Source: Clostridium yunnanense (lineage in GTDB: Bacteria; Bacillota; Clostridia; Clostridiales; Clostridiaceae). Taken from it: a DNA stretch of 64,000 nucleotides. Of this stretch, positions 54,662 to 63,036 are shown one piece after another. The notes below the pieces were generated by a model. That model did not search any database. It saw only the letters and a list, made by a program, of their open reading frames with translations, and had not been told where the DNA came from. The stretch lies in the NCBI RefSeq assembly GCF_016595795.1, contig NZ_JAENHN010000051.1, positions 62,001 to 126,000 on the forward strand, in the 5' to 3' direction. A program made the position numbers and the translations under genes. Position 1 is the first letter of the stretch; each line of letters starts with the position of its first letter.

Positions 54662-55501
54662 TTACCTATAGCCACTCTTCAATAAGATTTCCTCTGAACT
54701 GGTTTCAATCAATTCCTTTGGGGTAATATCTGGATAGATTTTTCTAAAACTATCAATAATTCTATATCCAAAGAAGTATCCAGTACACCAAGGTATACCT
54801 AGTTCCTCATTTCCAAACATATAAGTTCCATAATCAAAATTAGTTTCATTTAATAATTTTGAGTAATGGTTATTCCATAATTCCTTCTCTTGATTTTCAG
54901 AGATTTGAGAAATCCATTTTGGATTTAGTGTAGGGTTAATACTTTTAGCGAAGGAATCTGCTTGTCCATCTATAAGCAATGCTTCAATAAGGCTTCCTGT
55001 GCTTCCTCCATGAACTACATGCCAATAATTTCCCCATACAGAGTGGTGATACTCATGGGCAAATACATATGGAATCCACTTAGAATACTCTTTAGCGAAT
55101 GGATTAACCTGTATCAACATATTTCCGAATACACTAACCCCTTGAACACCATTCTGTTGCTCCTTAATATTAGTTTCTTCATCATCAAGAGGATAAATTG
55201 CAATTACTATTTTGTCATCATCGTAATTAGGTAGTGCTTTTGCAGCGCCTAAAAACTCATTCTTAATCTCATCAAGATTCATTTCTTTCAATAGTTTTAT
55301 CTGCTGTTTTAATTTGTTTACATCTTTTATTGGCTTTGGCTTTCTGTCAGACATATCAAAAGGTGCCCATTGACTAAGTTTTTCCCAGTAAGGCATTATA
55401 GCATATTTATCCCATAGCTCCTTATAATCTGCATTGTCTTTTTCCATCTCCAAAAGATAACCATCCAAATTTTCATAAACCGCAATAATTTCTAAATTCA
55501 T
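54662..55501 (-). CDS. DUF2268 putative Zn-dependent peptidase
   Basis: A 279-residue protein with a gluzincin-like zinc motif HEYHH (H149, E150, H153) and a downstream glutamate in EALLIDGQAD that would be the third ligand. The arrangement and the C-terminal GTYMFGNEELGIPWCTGYFFGYRIID match DUF2268, a predicted zinc protease family first seen in Bacillus (YjaZ-like). No signal peptide, so probably cytosolic. Substrate unknown. GGAGAACG precedes the ATG. Confidence 0.85.
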   Translation of the reverse strand: MNLEIIAVYENLDGYLLEMEKDNADYKELWDKYAIMPYWEKLSQWAPFDMSDRKPKPIKDVNKLKQQIKLLKEMNLDEIKNEFLGAAKALPNYDDDKIVIAIYPLDDEETNIKEQQNGVQGVSVFGNMLIQVNPFAKEYSKWIPYVFAHEYHHSVWGNYWHVVHGGSTGSLIEALLIDGQADSFAKSINPTLNPKWISQISENQEKELWNNHYSKLLNETNFDYGTYMFGNEELGIPWCTGYFFGYRIIDSFRKIYPDITPKELIETSSEEILLKSGYR

Positions 55502-55677
55502 TCGTTCTCCTTCCGATCTTAAAATACTTTTAAAATGTGAATTAATGTAACTTCATCTATATAGAAATTATAGCATATTTTTACATGTGGTAAATGTACA
55601 AAAAAAAGTTTGTAATTTATTACTTTTAGTTCTTCTCTTTTTAACTTTTATTTTGTAAAATACTCTAAATTCAGATA

Positions 55678-55712
55678 AAGGTGTTGTTAAAATACCTGTT
55701 GAAATTAAACAT
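55678..55712 (+). repeat. Repeat family C, copy 3
   Basis: AAAGGTGTTGTTAAAATACC then TGTTGAAATTAA, matching the minus strand at 18079-18117 except for the TA in place of GC and one missing base. Confidence 0.5.
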
Positions 55713-55720
55713 AGCCAAAT

Positions 55721-55762
55721 AAAAACCCGCAACAACATAAATCTATGTCATCGCGGGTTTTT
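55721..55762 (-). terminator. Terminator of the iron-uptake operon
   Basis: AAAAACCCGC pairs with GCGGGTTTTT around an inner ACATA/TATGT stem, downstream of the last operon gene. Confidence 0.85.
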
Positions 55763-55811
55763 ATGGTGAAGTGAACTATTATTTTTAAACTTCAACATTA
55801 ACCTAATTTAA

Positions 55812-56618
55812 TTATATACTAACATGATGTCTTCCTCTTGGTACTATGAACGGTGAAGAAGACACAGGATCTTGTATAACTACGCAATCTAAATCAAACA
55901 CATTATGTATCAGTTCAGAGGTAATAATCTCTGAAGGTGCACCTTGATCAATTAATTTTCCTTTGCGAAGAGCAAAGATATAATCTGCATACCTTGCAGA
56001 TAAGTTTATATCATGAAGTACCATAACAATAGTAGTACCTCTTCTGCGGTTTAAATCTGTTAATAAATCAAGAATCTCAACTTGATATGCAATGTCAAGA
56101 TAAGTGGTTGGTTCGTCTAATAGAAGTATATCTGTTTGCTGAGCAAGTGCCATAGCAATCCATACCCTTTGACGTTGTCCTCCTGATAGCTCATCCACAC
56201 TACGATTTGCAAGTTCTGTTATTCCCATTATTTCAAGAGCCTCTTCTACTGCTTCAAAATCAGTTTTATCCATACCCTTTAAAAATGATTGATATGGAAA
56301 TCTACCTCTTGAAACCAAATCCCAAACAGTTATACCTTCAGGAACTACTGGTGATTGAGGAAGTAAACCTAAAACTTGTGCTAGTTGTTTTGAAGGCATA
56401 GAAGTAATTTTCTTCCCATCAATTACAACCTCTCCTGAAACAGGTTTAATAAGTCTTGCCAGAGTTTTCAGCAAAGTTGATTTACCACATGCATTGGCTC
56501 CTATAATAACACTAATTTTATTACTTGGAATAGCTATATCAATTCCATCTATTATTATCTTTTTATCATATCCAGTTACTATTTCCTTTGCCTCAAATAA
56601 TGGTTGTTTTTTACTCAT
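55812..56618 (-). CDS. Iron-siderophore ABC transporter ATPase (FecE/FepC type)
   Basis: A 268-residue ATPase powering uptake of ferric chelates. Walker A GANACGKS is at 40-47; the Cys variant is usual in this family. Q-loop LLPQSPVVPEG, signature LSGGQRQRVWIAMALAQ, Walker B ILLLDEPTTYLDIAYQVE and H-loop VLHDINLSARY follow in the standard order. It is the last gene of the operon and overlaps the start/stop of the adjoining permease by one base. Confidence 0.94.
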   Translation of the reverse strand: MSKKQPLFEAKEIVTGYDKKIIIDGIDIAIPSNKISVIIGANACGKSTLLKTLARLIKPVSGEVVIDGKKITSMPSKQLAQVLGLLPQSPVVPEGITVWDLVSRGRFPYQSFLKGMDKTDFEAVEEALEIMGITELANRSVDELSGGQRQRVWIAMALAQQTDILLLDEPTTYLDIAYQVEILDLLTDLNRRRGTTIVMVLHDINLSARYADYIFALRKGKLIDQGAPSEIITSELIHNVFDLDCVVIQDPVSSSPFIVPRGRHHVSI

Positions 56619-57649
56619 TACGCTTGACCCCTCCTATTTATAACTATCAATAGAAATAGCATATATGGCGCTCCTAGAATTCCCGTAACTACCCCTACAG
56701 GGAATCTTGTACTAAATGCAAACTGACCAATCATGTCTGCTCCAAGTACTAACAAAGCTCCAACTAAACCTGATGATAAAACATTTGGTGCTCCTAGTCC
56801 AACAAGTCTAGATGCTATTGGTCCAGATAAAAATGCAACAAAGGCTATAGGTCCTGTAACTGAAGTTGCAAAAGCAATTAAAAATACCGAACTTATGATT
56901 AGTAGAATCCTTATTAGATTTATCTTAACCCCTAGAGTTGTAGAAAACTCATCCCCTAGTTCTAATATTTGAAGCTGCTTCGTTAGACCTAATATAATAA
57001 CTCCAAATATAACTACAACTACAGAAAGAATTGGTACACTTTCTATACTTGCTCCGTTCAAGCTTCCACTTAGCCATCTAAGTGCATTGGAAACATCATA
57101 CTGAGAAGCCTTAGTAATCAAATATGATATAAGTGCATTTATCATAGCCTGAACACCAATTCCTATAAGTATCAGTCTACCGCCTGAAAATCCAGATCCC
57201 TTAGATAATACATATATGAAAATTGATACTATAATTCCAGAAAGCACAGCAGCTATAGAAACTCCGCTTCCACTCATATGTAGAACTAATATACAAAAAA
57301 CTGCTGCAATGCTAGAACCTGAACTTATACCTATAATATCTGGACTAGCTAAAGGATTTCTCAGCATAGTCTGAAAAGTATTGCCTGCTATACCAAAAGC
57401 TAGTCCTGCTAAAAGACCACAGAGCATTCTTGGCAGACGTAGGGTTTCAATAGCAAAGTTAGCACCTTGTATCTCTTCACCGCTTAAAACTCTAATGACT
57501 GTATCTAAGGAATAGATAGTTTTCCCATATATGAGCATCGCTCCACAAATACACAGTGTTAGAATAATTAGAAGTATATTCACACTAATTAAGCGAATTT
57601 TTCTTTTGGTGTAACCTTGCCTGATCATAGTTTGAGTACTCTGCATCAT
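56618..57649 (-). CDS. Iron-siderophore ABC transporter permease (FecD type)
   Basis: A 343-residue FecCD permease with about nine membrane segments. The signatures LRLPRMLCGLLAGLAFGIAGNTFQTMLRNPLASPDIIGISSGSS (LRxPR, GxxLxxxGxxxQxxxRNPLAxPxxLGxxxGA) and LGAPNVLSSGLVGALLVLGADMI are typical. It forms a heterodimer with the adjacent permease, and the ATPase is downstream. Overlaps the permease upstream by four bases (57646-57649) and the ATPase gene by one. Confidence 0.93.
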   Translation of the reverse strand: MMQSTQTMIRQGYTKRKIRLISVNILLIILTLCICGAMLIYGKTIYSLDTVIRVLSGEEIQGANFAIETLRLPRMLCGLLAGLAFGIAGNTFQTMLRNPLASPDIIGISSGSSIAAVFCILVLHMSGSGVSIAAVLSGIIVSIFIYVLSKGSGFSGGRLILIGIGVQAMINALISYLITKASQYDVSNALRWLSGSLNGASIESVPILSVVVVIFGVIILGLTKQLQILELGDEFSTTLGVKINLIRILLIISSVFLIAFATSVTGPIAFVAFLSGPIASRLVGLGAPNVLSSGLVGALLVLGADMIGQFAFSTRFPVGVVTGILGAPYMLFLLIVINRRGQA

Positions 57650-58644
57650 ATAGCTCTCACCTTCGCTTTCTTAGCTATGATAATAAGAATTGGTGCACCT
57701 AAAAATGCAGTAACAATCCCTACCTGAAGTTCACCTGGACTTCCAATTAATCTTCCCAGTACATCTGAAATTAATAAAAGCGCTGCTCCTCCAATAGCTG
57801 ATAAAGGAACTATTCCCCTTAAGTTTGATCCCATAATAAGACGTATGCTATGAGGTATCATTAGACCTATAAAGCCAATTGGGCCTGCAATTGCAGTGGT
57901 TGCACCAGATAGTATAACTCCCGCTACTGCACATATAACTCTTATAACTCCTATATTTACCCCAAGTCCTGTTGCAACATCATCTCCTAAAGCTAAAACA
58001 TTAAGTGCTGGCGTTGCTGCTATGCTTATTATTAAACCAATTGCTATAAAAGGAAGTATTAATCTAATACTCTCCCAGGTTGCTCCACTTACGCTTCCAA
58101 CCTGCCAGAATCTAAATGCATCCATAACTTCACTTCTCGGAAGTATAACCGCACTTACTAAAGAGGATAAAACTGCACTGGTTGCGGAACCTGCTAAAGC
58201 AAGCTTTATTGGTGTCATGCCTCCATTTCCAATAGAAGCTATACCATAAACAAGTACTGAAGTTATCGCAGCTCCAGCAAGTGCAATCCAAATGTATTGA
58301 TTTGGTGAATTTATATTAAAGAATGCTATCCCTACTACTACAAATAAAGACGCACCTGTATTAACTCCTAGGATGCTTGGGTCTGCTATAGGGTTTCTAG
58401 TTATTGATTGCATAAGGGCTCCTGATATTCCAAGAGAAGCCCCTGCCATTATACTAAAAATAGTTCTTGGGATACGTTCACGAACTACTATTGCAGAAAA
58501 TGACGTATCGCTACTATTTAGTAAAGCATTTATTGCTTGACCAATTTCTATATTTTTTGAACCCCATGCTAAAGATGCTAGTACACATATACCCAGGAGA
58601 ATAATGCCTACTAAATATATTCCTACTGTTTTTGTATGCTTCAT
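57646..58644 (-). CDS. Iron-siderophore ABC transporter permease (FecC type)
   Basis: A 332-residue FecCD permease. VRERIPRTIFSIMAGASLGISGALMQSITRNPIADPSILGVNTGASLF has the family's ExRxPR and QxxTRNPLADPxxLG signatures; MIPHSIRLIMGSNLRGIVPLSAIGGAALLLISDVLGR is the second conserved region. It starts four bases before the end of the binding-protein gene, so the operon is tightly packed and probably translationally coupled. Confidence 0.93.
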   Translation of the reverse strand: MKHTKTVGIYLVGIILLGICVLASLAWGSKNIEIGQAINALLNSSDTSFSAIVVRERIPRTIFSIMAGASLGISGALMQSITRNPIADPSILGVNTGASLFVVVGIAFFNINSPNQYIWIALAGAAITSVLVYGIASIGNGGMTPIKLALAGSATSAVLSSLVSAVILPRSEVMDAFRFWQVGSVSGATWESIRLILPFIAIGLIISIAATPALNVLALGDDVATGLGVNIGVIRVICAVAGVILSGATTAIAGPIGFIGLMIPHSIRLIMGSNLRGIVPLSAIGGAALLLISDVLGRLIGSPGELQVGIVTAFLGAPILIIIAKKAKVRAI

Positions 58645-59669
58645 TGTACTTTATCTGCTGCCTCTCCAATTATCTTTAAATATTCATCTATTGTTGCTGG
58701 AATAGATAAAGCGCTAGGAGTACAAGATGCTGCAAGTGATGATCCATCTTCTATAACAGCTACAGAACCTCTTTTTATTGCTGGAACTGTTCCTAATAAC
58801 TTATCTGCTTGAAGTTGTTTTAACAATGTACCACTTCCATAAGTCACCATAACATCTATATCTGATAATTTATCAATATTTTCCGAACTAATTTCAAGGG
58901 CAAAGCTCTTTGAAGTTTCTCCAAGCTTCTTAACACTATCAGGCACTTCTAAGCCTAAATCAGTTAAGTATGCAGCACGAGGATCTGTTGTAAGATATAC
59001 ATAGAACTTACCTAAATCTGCTGGGTTAAAGTAGCAAAATGCAACCTTTTTACCCTTTATATTATTATACTTACTAGTTTTTTCAGCTATTAACTTTTCT
59101 AAATCTGAGACTAGCTTGTCCCCTTCATTCTTTTTACCAATTGCAGTAGCATTTGTAGTTATTTGGTCACGCCAATATGTCTGCCATGCAAGTTTAGGAT
59201 ATGCTACAACAGGAGCTATTTTACTTAAAAGATTATATTCTTCTTGTGTAATCCCTGAGTATGCAGCCAATATAACATCTGGTTTAGCATTGCTTATGGC
59301 CTCATAGTCAAGACCATCCACATCATTAAAAGTAACAGGCTTTTCTACACCTAATTCCTTATATTTTGCTGCTGTCCATGGTAATAGACCATTTGCATCT
59401 GCCTTACCGTAGTTTGCCTTAGATACACCAGCTGGTACAACACCTAAAGCTAAAGGCACATCTTGATTTCCCCAAGAAATTGTAACTACCTTTTCTGGTT
59501 GTTTCTTAATTTCAGTTTCACCAAATGCATGTTTAACTTTAATTGGGTAAGTGACAGAAGCACTTTTCCCTTCGCTAGGTTTATCTTGACTTTTTTCTGC
59601 TGTGCTTGAGCATCCTGTTATTAATAATGCACATGCAAGGACAATAGAACTTAATGCTTTTAGTTTCAT
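58641..59669 (-). CDS. Iron-siderophore substrate-binding lipoprotein
   Basis: A 342-residue exported binding protein. A signal peptide with lipobox LITGC (C20) is followed by a Ser/Lys linker and the typical start of family III binding proteins, YPIKVKHAFGETEIKKQPEKVVTISWGNQDVPLALGVVPAGVSK. The two-lobed Fe-chelate fold is shown by EAISNAKPDVILAAYSGIT and WGNQD. It is first in the operon, whose promoter is at 59773-59801. Start has GGAGGG upstream. Chelate specificity unknown. Confidence 0.94.
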   Translation of the reverse strand: MKLKALSSIVLACALLITGCSSTAEKSQDKPSEGKSASVTYPIKVKHAFGETEIKKQPEKVVTISWGNQDVPLALGVVPAGVSKANYGKADANGLLPWTAAKYKELGVEKPVTFNDVDGLDYEAISNAKPDVILAAYSGITQEEYNLLSKIAPVVAYPKLAWQTYWRDQITTNATAIGKKNEGDKLVSDLEKLIAEKTSKYNNIKGKKVAFCYFNPADLGKFYVYLTTDPRAAYLTDLGLEVPDSVKKLGETSKSFALEISSENIDKLSDIDVMVTYGSGTLLKQLQADKLLGTVPAIKRGSVAVIEDGSSLAASCTPSALSIPATIDEYLKIIGEAADKVQ

Positions 59670-59730
59670 AATTTCCCTCCTGATTATTAGGCTAATTTTG
59701 TTGAATCATTTTTATCTTAAGCTTTGTCGA

Positions 59731-59765
59731 GCAAATGATATTGAAATTAATTATCAATTGCTCAC
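59731..59765 (-). promoter_or_regulatory. Large dyad in the iron operon leader, partly Fur-box-like
   Basis: GAGCAAATGATA and TATCAATTGCTC are complementary at 11 of 12 bases around TTGAAATTAAT. The minus strand inside reads TTGATAATTAATTTCAATATC, a fair match to a Fur site (TGATAAT-n-ATTATCA). It overlaps a second dyad in the promoter. Confidence 0.6.
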
Positions 59766-59791
59766 CGGTATCATTATATAGTGGTGAGCAA
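59758..59791 (-). promoter_or_regulatory. Inverted repeat around the iron operon -10
   Basis: TTGCTCAC at 59758-59765 and GTGAGCAA at 59784-59791 flank the -10 box, so the left arm is shared with the other dyad and a bound factor would block RNA polymerase. Confidence 0.6.
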
Positions 59792-59801
59792 AATTTGTCA
59801 A
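59773..59801 (-). promoter_or_regulatory. Consensus sigma-A promoter of the iron-uptake operon
   Basis: On the minus strand, TTGACA (59796-59801), 17-base spacer and TATAAT (59773-59778). The start codon is about 100 bases downstream. Confidence 0.85.
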
Positions 59802-60076
59802 TGTTGCATTTAAAAACTTTCTAAAGAATTTTGTAGCACATTGATTAAAAATATCCTATTGATGAAAGATAAGTGAACTCAATCTTAAGATCTTCTTATA
59901 AACTCAGCTTCACTATTTCTCAAATATCAATTATAATTTTTATAACTTATATAACTCTTAACTCAACTAGTAATACATACCCTAAACCACAAAGAGGATT
60001 AATTTTAAATGAGTATAAAATAAGTGTTATGCAAAAAATTAAGTGATACATTTCTTTAGGAAAGGAAGATAAAACT

Positions 60077-60619
60077 TTGAGAGTCTACATTGCCATAGAT
60101 TTTGAGGAAAACATTAAAAATTATTTTGATAATATAACATCACATATAAAAAATCACTGTAGTGAAGGAAGTTTTACAGAGAAGTACAATTTTCACATGA
60201 CAATTAGATTTATAGGAGAAGCTGATGATTTGCAAATTGCAAAGATTAAAGAGGTGCTAGATGAAGTATCTTTGAAGATAAATTCCTTCGAATTATCAGT
60301 AAACAAACTAGGTATTTTTAAAAGAAAGAAAACAAATATTCTATGGGCTGGAGTAGAAGAAAATCCTATTATATCTGAGCTTCATAAAGATATTACCACC
60401 CTATTAAAAGAATATAAACTACCATTTTATGATAAGGTTTTTATGCCTCACATAACCTTAGGACGAAGAGTTGAACTTATGGAACACTGTACAGACTTGG
60501 ATAATTTAATTCAATTCGAAAGAATCAATATTCCAGTAAAAGCACTAAGCTTAATGGCAAGTAAAGAGATAGACGGAAAACTAAATGGTGTACCAATATA
60601 TAAAGTTAATTTCAAATAA
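60077..60619 (+). CDS. thpR: RNA 2',3'-cyclic phosphodiesterase ThpR
   Basis: A 180-residue member of the 2H phosphoesterase family, opening 2',3'-cyclic phosphates on RNA ends. The two HxT motifs are at H40-x-T42 (FHMTIRFIG) and H125-x-T127 (MPHITLGR), and the RVYIAIDFEENI start is characteristic. The start codon is TTG at 60077, with AGGAAAGGAAG upstream; homology places the start there. Single gene, convergent with the DUF2156 gene. Confidence 0.9.
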   Translation: MRVYIAIDFEENIKNYFDNITSHIKNHCSEGSFTEKYNFHMTIRFIGEADDLQIAKIKEVLDEVSLKINSFELSVNKLGIFKRKKTNILWAGVEENPIISELHKDITTLLKEYKLPFYDKVFMPHITLGRRVELMEHCTDLDNLIQFERINIPVKALSLMASKEIDGKLNGVPIYKVNFK

Positions 60620-60670
60620 TTGCGTAAAAAAGCTTATCTAAATACAAATATAATCATCTTTATATAACAA

Positions 60671-60701
60671 AATCCCCTCCACGCAGTTGTAGAAGGGGAT
60701 C
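60671..60701. terminator. Bidirectional terminator, thpR and DUF2156 gene
   Basis: AATCCCCT and AGGGGAT form the base of a hairpin with inner C-A-C/G-T-A-G pairing. Confidence 0.7.
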
Positions 60702-60779
60702 TTATCACCGTATAAATCTATTAATTAGCTATCTTACCTGAATGCATCTATGAAAATAATTCTATCAAAATAAACAACT

Positions 60780-61886
60780 CTACTTGAATTTGACTGAAAG
60801 TATTTTTCTTGTCTCCCAAAGCCCTTTTAATAACGTCCACCAAACTCCTTCTCCTTTTCTAGCTTTAATCATCACATATGCAACTTTAATAGGCGAAAGT
60901 GATGCCTCATGAGCAATATATCTGGAATTCCATAGTGAAGGTGCAAACTTTTTTTTATAATCATGGAGTTTCTTAAAGTCATAATCCTTATTAAAATTCT
61001 TATACATATAATTCATTCCTTTTTCAAGGGTTGTACAATTTCCTTCATTAACTTCTATTCCTGCAAGAGCAGCTAGTCCTAAGCTAACTACTTTAACACC
61101 TTCATCTTTCATCTTCATAATAGCATCAATTATAGACTTTTCCATTACTCCAGGTACAGCATCAAAATTTCTTCTCATTACATCGAGAAAATAACCTTCT
61201 CCCTGCTCAAAAGGAGAAAACATCAATATTGTATGTAAATTTTCCATCTCATCAACTGCTACAAAATATCTTCTACCTAGAGGTTCATCAAAATTTAAAT
61301 CCCCTAAGCTAAATCCCATCTTACCATTTTTATTAGAAATCCACTTCTCAGATATAAGATTTATCTTTTCCTCAAGCTCATAATCTTTACAGCTCTTTGG
61401 ATTATATTCTATTACCGAAATTCCAGACTTATCAGCCCTTCTCAATTTTTGTCTTAATTTTGAAGTACTACTTCCTTTCAATTCGTAAGTACTTAAATCA
61501 ATTAAAGCCTCTTCTCCATATTTAGATATGGAAAGTCCATACTGATTTAGAAACATTGAAATTTCTTTACTTATTGAACAAAAACACACTTTATATCTTT
61601 TCTTTTTTAAGAAATCCATAAATTCCTTATATAATATATCCAAAGTACCTTCTTCATAGATTGGATTTCCCATGCAGATAGCAATATTATCAATAACCTT
61701 ATAGGCTATAAATCCCTCAGTATTTGATGCAAAAAAATATTCTTTATCTTGTTCTAAAGTAAGGTAAGCCAGCGAATCTTTTCCATAACGTTCTACCAAT
61801 TTAGCTGCATAACTTCTAGTAAGATTATTGCTACCCGTGAAATCATTTATTTCGTATCCTTTGCTTCCATTCAAAAACTGTTCCAT
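60780..61886 (-). CDS. DUF2156 (MprF C-terminal-like) acyltransferase
   Basis: A 368-residue soluble protein matching DUF2156, the GNAT-fold catalytic domain of phosphatidylglycerol lysyltransferase MprF. It includes YGKDSLAYLTLEQDKEYFFASNTEGFIAYKVIDNIAICMGNPI, the family's KLRQKLRRADKSGISVIEY, and the C-terminal SLGLAALAGIEVNEGN...YKNFNKDYDFKKLHDYKKKFAPSLWNSRYI. There is no flippase membrane half, so it cannot be a complete MprF. The start at 61886 has AGAGGGG nine bases upstream; the frame is open to 61946. Confidence 0.87.
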   Translation of the reverse strand: MEQFLNGSKGYEINDFTGSNNLTRSYAAKLVERYGKDSLAYLTLEQDKEYFFASNTEGFIAYKVIDNIAICMGNPIYEEGTLDILYKEFMDFLKKKRYKVCFCSISKEISMFLNQYGLSISKYGEEALIDLSTYELKGSSTSKLRQKLRRADKSGISVIEYNPKSCKDYELEEKINLISEKWISNKNGKMGFSLGDLNFDEPLGRRYFVAVDEMENLHTILMFSPFEQGEGYFLDVMRRNFDAVPGVMEKSIIDAIMKMKDEGVKVVSLGLAALAGIEVNEGNCTTLEKGMNYMYKNFNKDYDFKKLHDYKKKFAPSLWNSRYIAHEASLSPIKVAYVMIKARKGEGVWWTLLKGLWETRKILSVKFK

Positions 61887-61936
61887 TATCCCAATCCCCT
61901 CTATTAACCAGTGTGTTATCAAATATCGCAGTTTTG

Positions 61937-62033
61937 TATGTATCACTTCATAATAAAATTTATATTTTCAAATTCTCCTCTCAGAACCCAGAAGAGTTCT
62001 GAAAATAACTTACGGATTAAAGTGGTACATCTT
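61937..62033. repeat. Repeat family B, copy 2 (palindromic, MITE-like)
   Basis: About 97 bp, GTATCACTTCATAATAAAAT at the left and CGGATTAAAGTGGTACATC at the right (a near-complement), with central CTCTC-AGAACCC-AGAAGAG. It matches copy 1 (36547-36648) base for base over most of its length. It lies upstream of the DUF2156 gene. Confidence 0.8.
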
Positions 62034-62232
62034 TATATGTCACCAGTTTAGCATAAATGTTTTTTTATAAGTAGCTGCAATTAATTACTTATTAGGAATA
62101 CTTTTTACCACTAGCCAAATTAACCATATATACTCATAAAAAAATACTGCTTTTAAGCTTATTTCTAAATCAATATTGCAAATTCAGGTAATCCACCCAC
62201 AAGAATTACATACCAAAGGAACTTAAAAGAAA

Positions 62233-62274
62233 GAAGTTCTAAGCTATTCTCAATAGGAACAACTTAGAACTTTT
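62233..62274 (-). terminator. Terminator of the DedA gene
   Basis: AAGTTCTAAG and CTTAGAACTT stem (10 bp) with a 19-base loop; on the minus strand it is followed by CTTTCTTTTAAG. Confidence 0.75.
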
Positions 62275-62325
62275 ATGTGTAAACTTATATTACAAACTAT
62301 AGTCGATCTTATATTTTTAACTTTC

Positions 62326-62967
62326 TTAGCTTTTTTGTAGCAGGTTTTTAAAGAATTTTATTGCACTCGGCAATAATGGGATTAGTACTATGATTAGCAA
62401 AGCAAAAGTAAAATTCCTCTCAACAAAAGGAATATTGCCCAAAAAGAATCCACCAATAATATATATGGTTAACCAAGGCAATGCACCTAACATATTAAAA
62501 GCTATAAATCTCCAATAGCTCATTCCGGCCATTCCTGCTACAAAAGGTATAAAGGTTCTAATTATCGGAAGAGTTCGTCCAATAATTACTGTCTTATTCC
62601 CCTTATTATTGTAATACTCTTGAGCTTTATATATATGCTTCTTTTTTATAAGCATAGATTCTTTTCTATTCAAGATATTCAACCCTACTTTTCTGCCTAT
62701 AAAATAATTAACTGAATCCCCTATTAAGGTAGCAATTATTACTACGAACATAACCATCCATATATCAATTTTATCTAAAGCACTAAGTGAACCTACTATA
62801 AATAGCAAGGATTCCTCTGGTAGAATTATAGCCATGAATAGCCCTGTTTCACAAAATATCACAAGAAACAAGAGGATATATGACCATATCCCAAAAATAT
62901 TTATAATCTCAATAAGATGCTTATCAAAATGCAAAATAAAATCAACTATCTGAAATAATATTGGCAT
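62326..62967 (-). CDS. DedA-family membrane protein
   Basis: A 213-residue integral membrane protein of the DedA/SNARE-associated family, implicated in undecaprenyl-phosphate or phospholipid flipping. Markers: FCETGLFMAIILPEESLLFIVG (E and P in the re-entrant region), IGDSVNYFIGRKVG, and FGRTLPIIRTFIPFVAGMAGMSY-like (GRTLPIIRTFIPFVAG; R and P conserved). About four membrane segments. GGGGGA precedes the ATG. Monocistronic with its own terminator. Confidence 0.92.
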   Translation of the reverse strand: MPILFQIVDFILHFDKHLIEIINIFGIWSYILLFLVIFCETGLFMAIILPEESLLFIVGSLSALDKIDIWMVMFVVIIATLIGDSVNYFIGRKVGLNILNRKESMLIKKKHIYKAQEYYNNKGNKTVIIGRTLPIIRTFIPFVAGMAGMSYWRFIAFNMLGALPWLTIYIIGGFFLGNIPFVERNFTFALLIIVLIPLLPSAIKFFKNLLQKS

Positions 62968-63036
62968 CTTCCCCCTACTTTTTATTTAACTTCTCTTGCC
63001 TATAAACTCAATTGTACTTAGGATAATATTAGATGT

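Noticed and set aside
60030-60065. AAGTGATACAT just before thpR as another copy of repeat B
   Set aside because: Only about 12 matching bases, too short to separate from chance.
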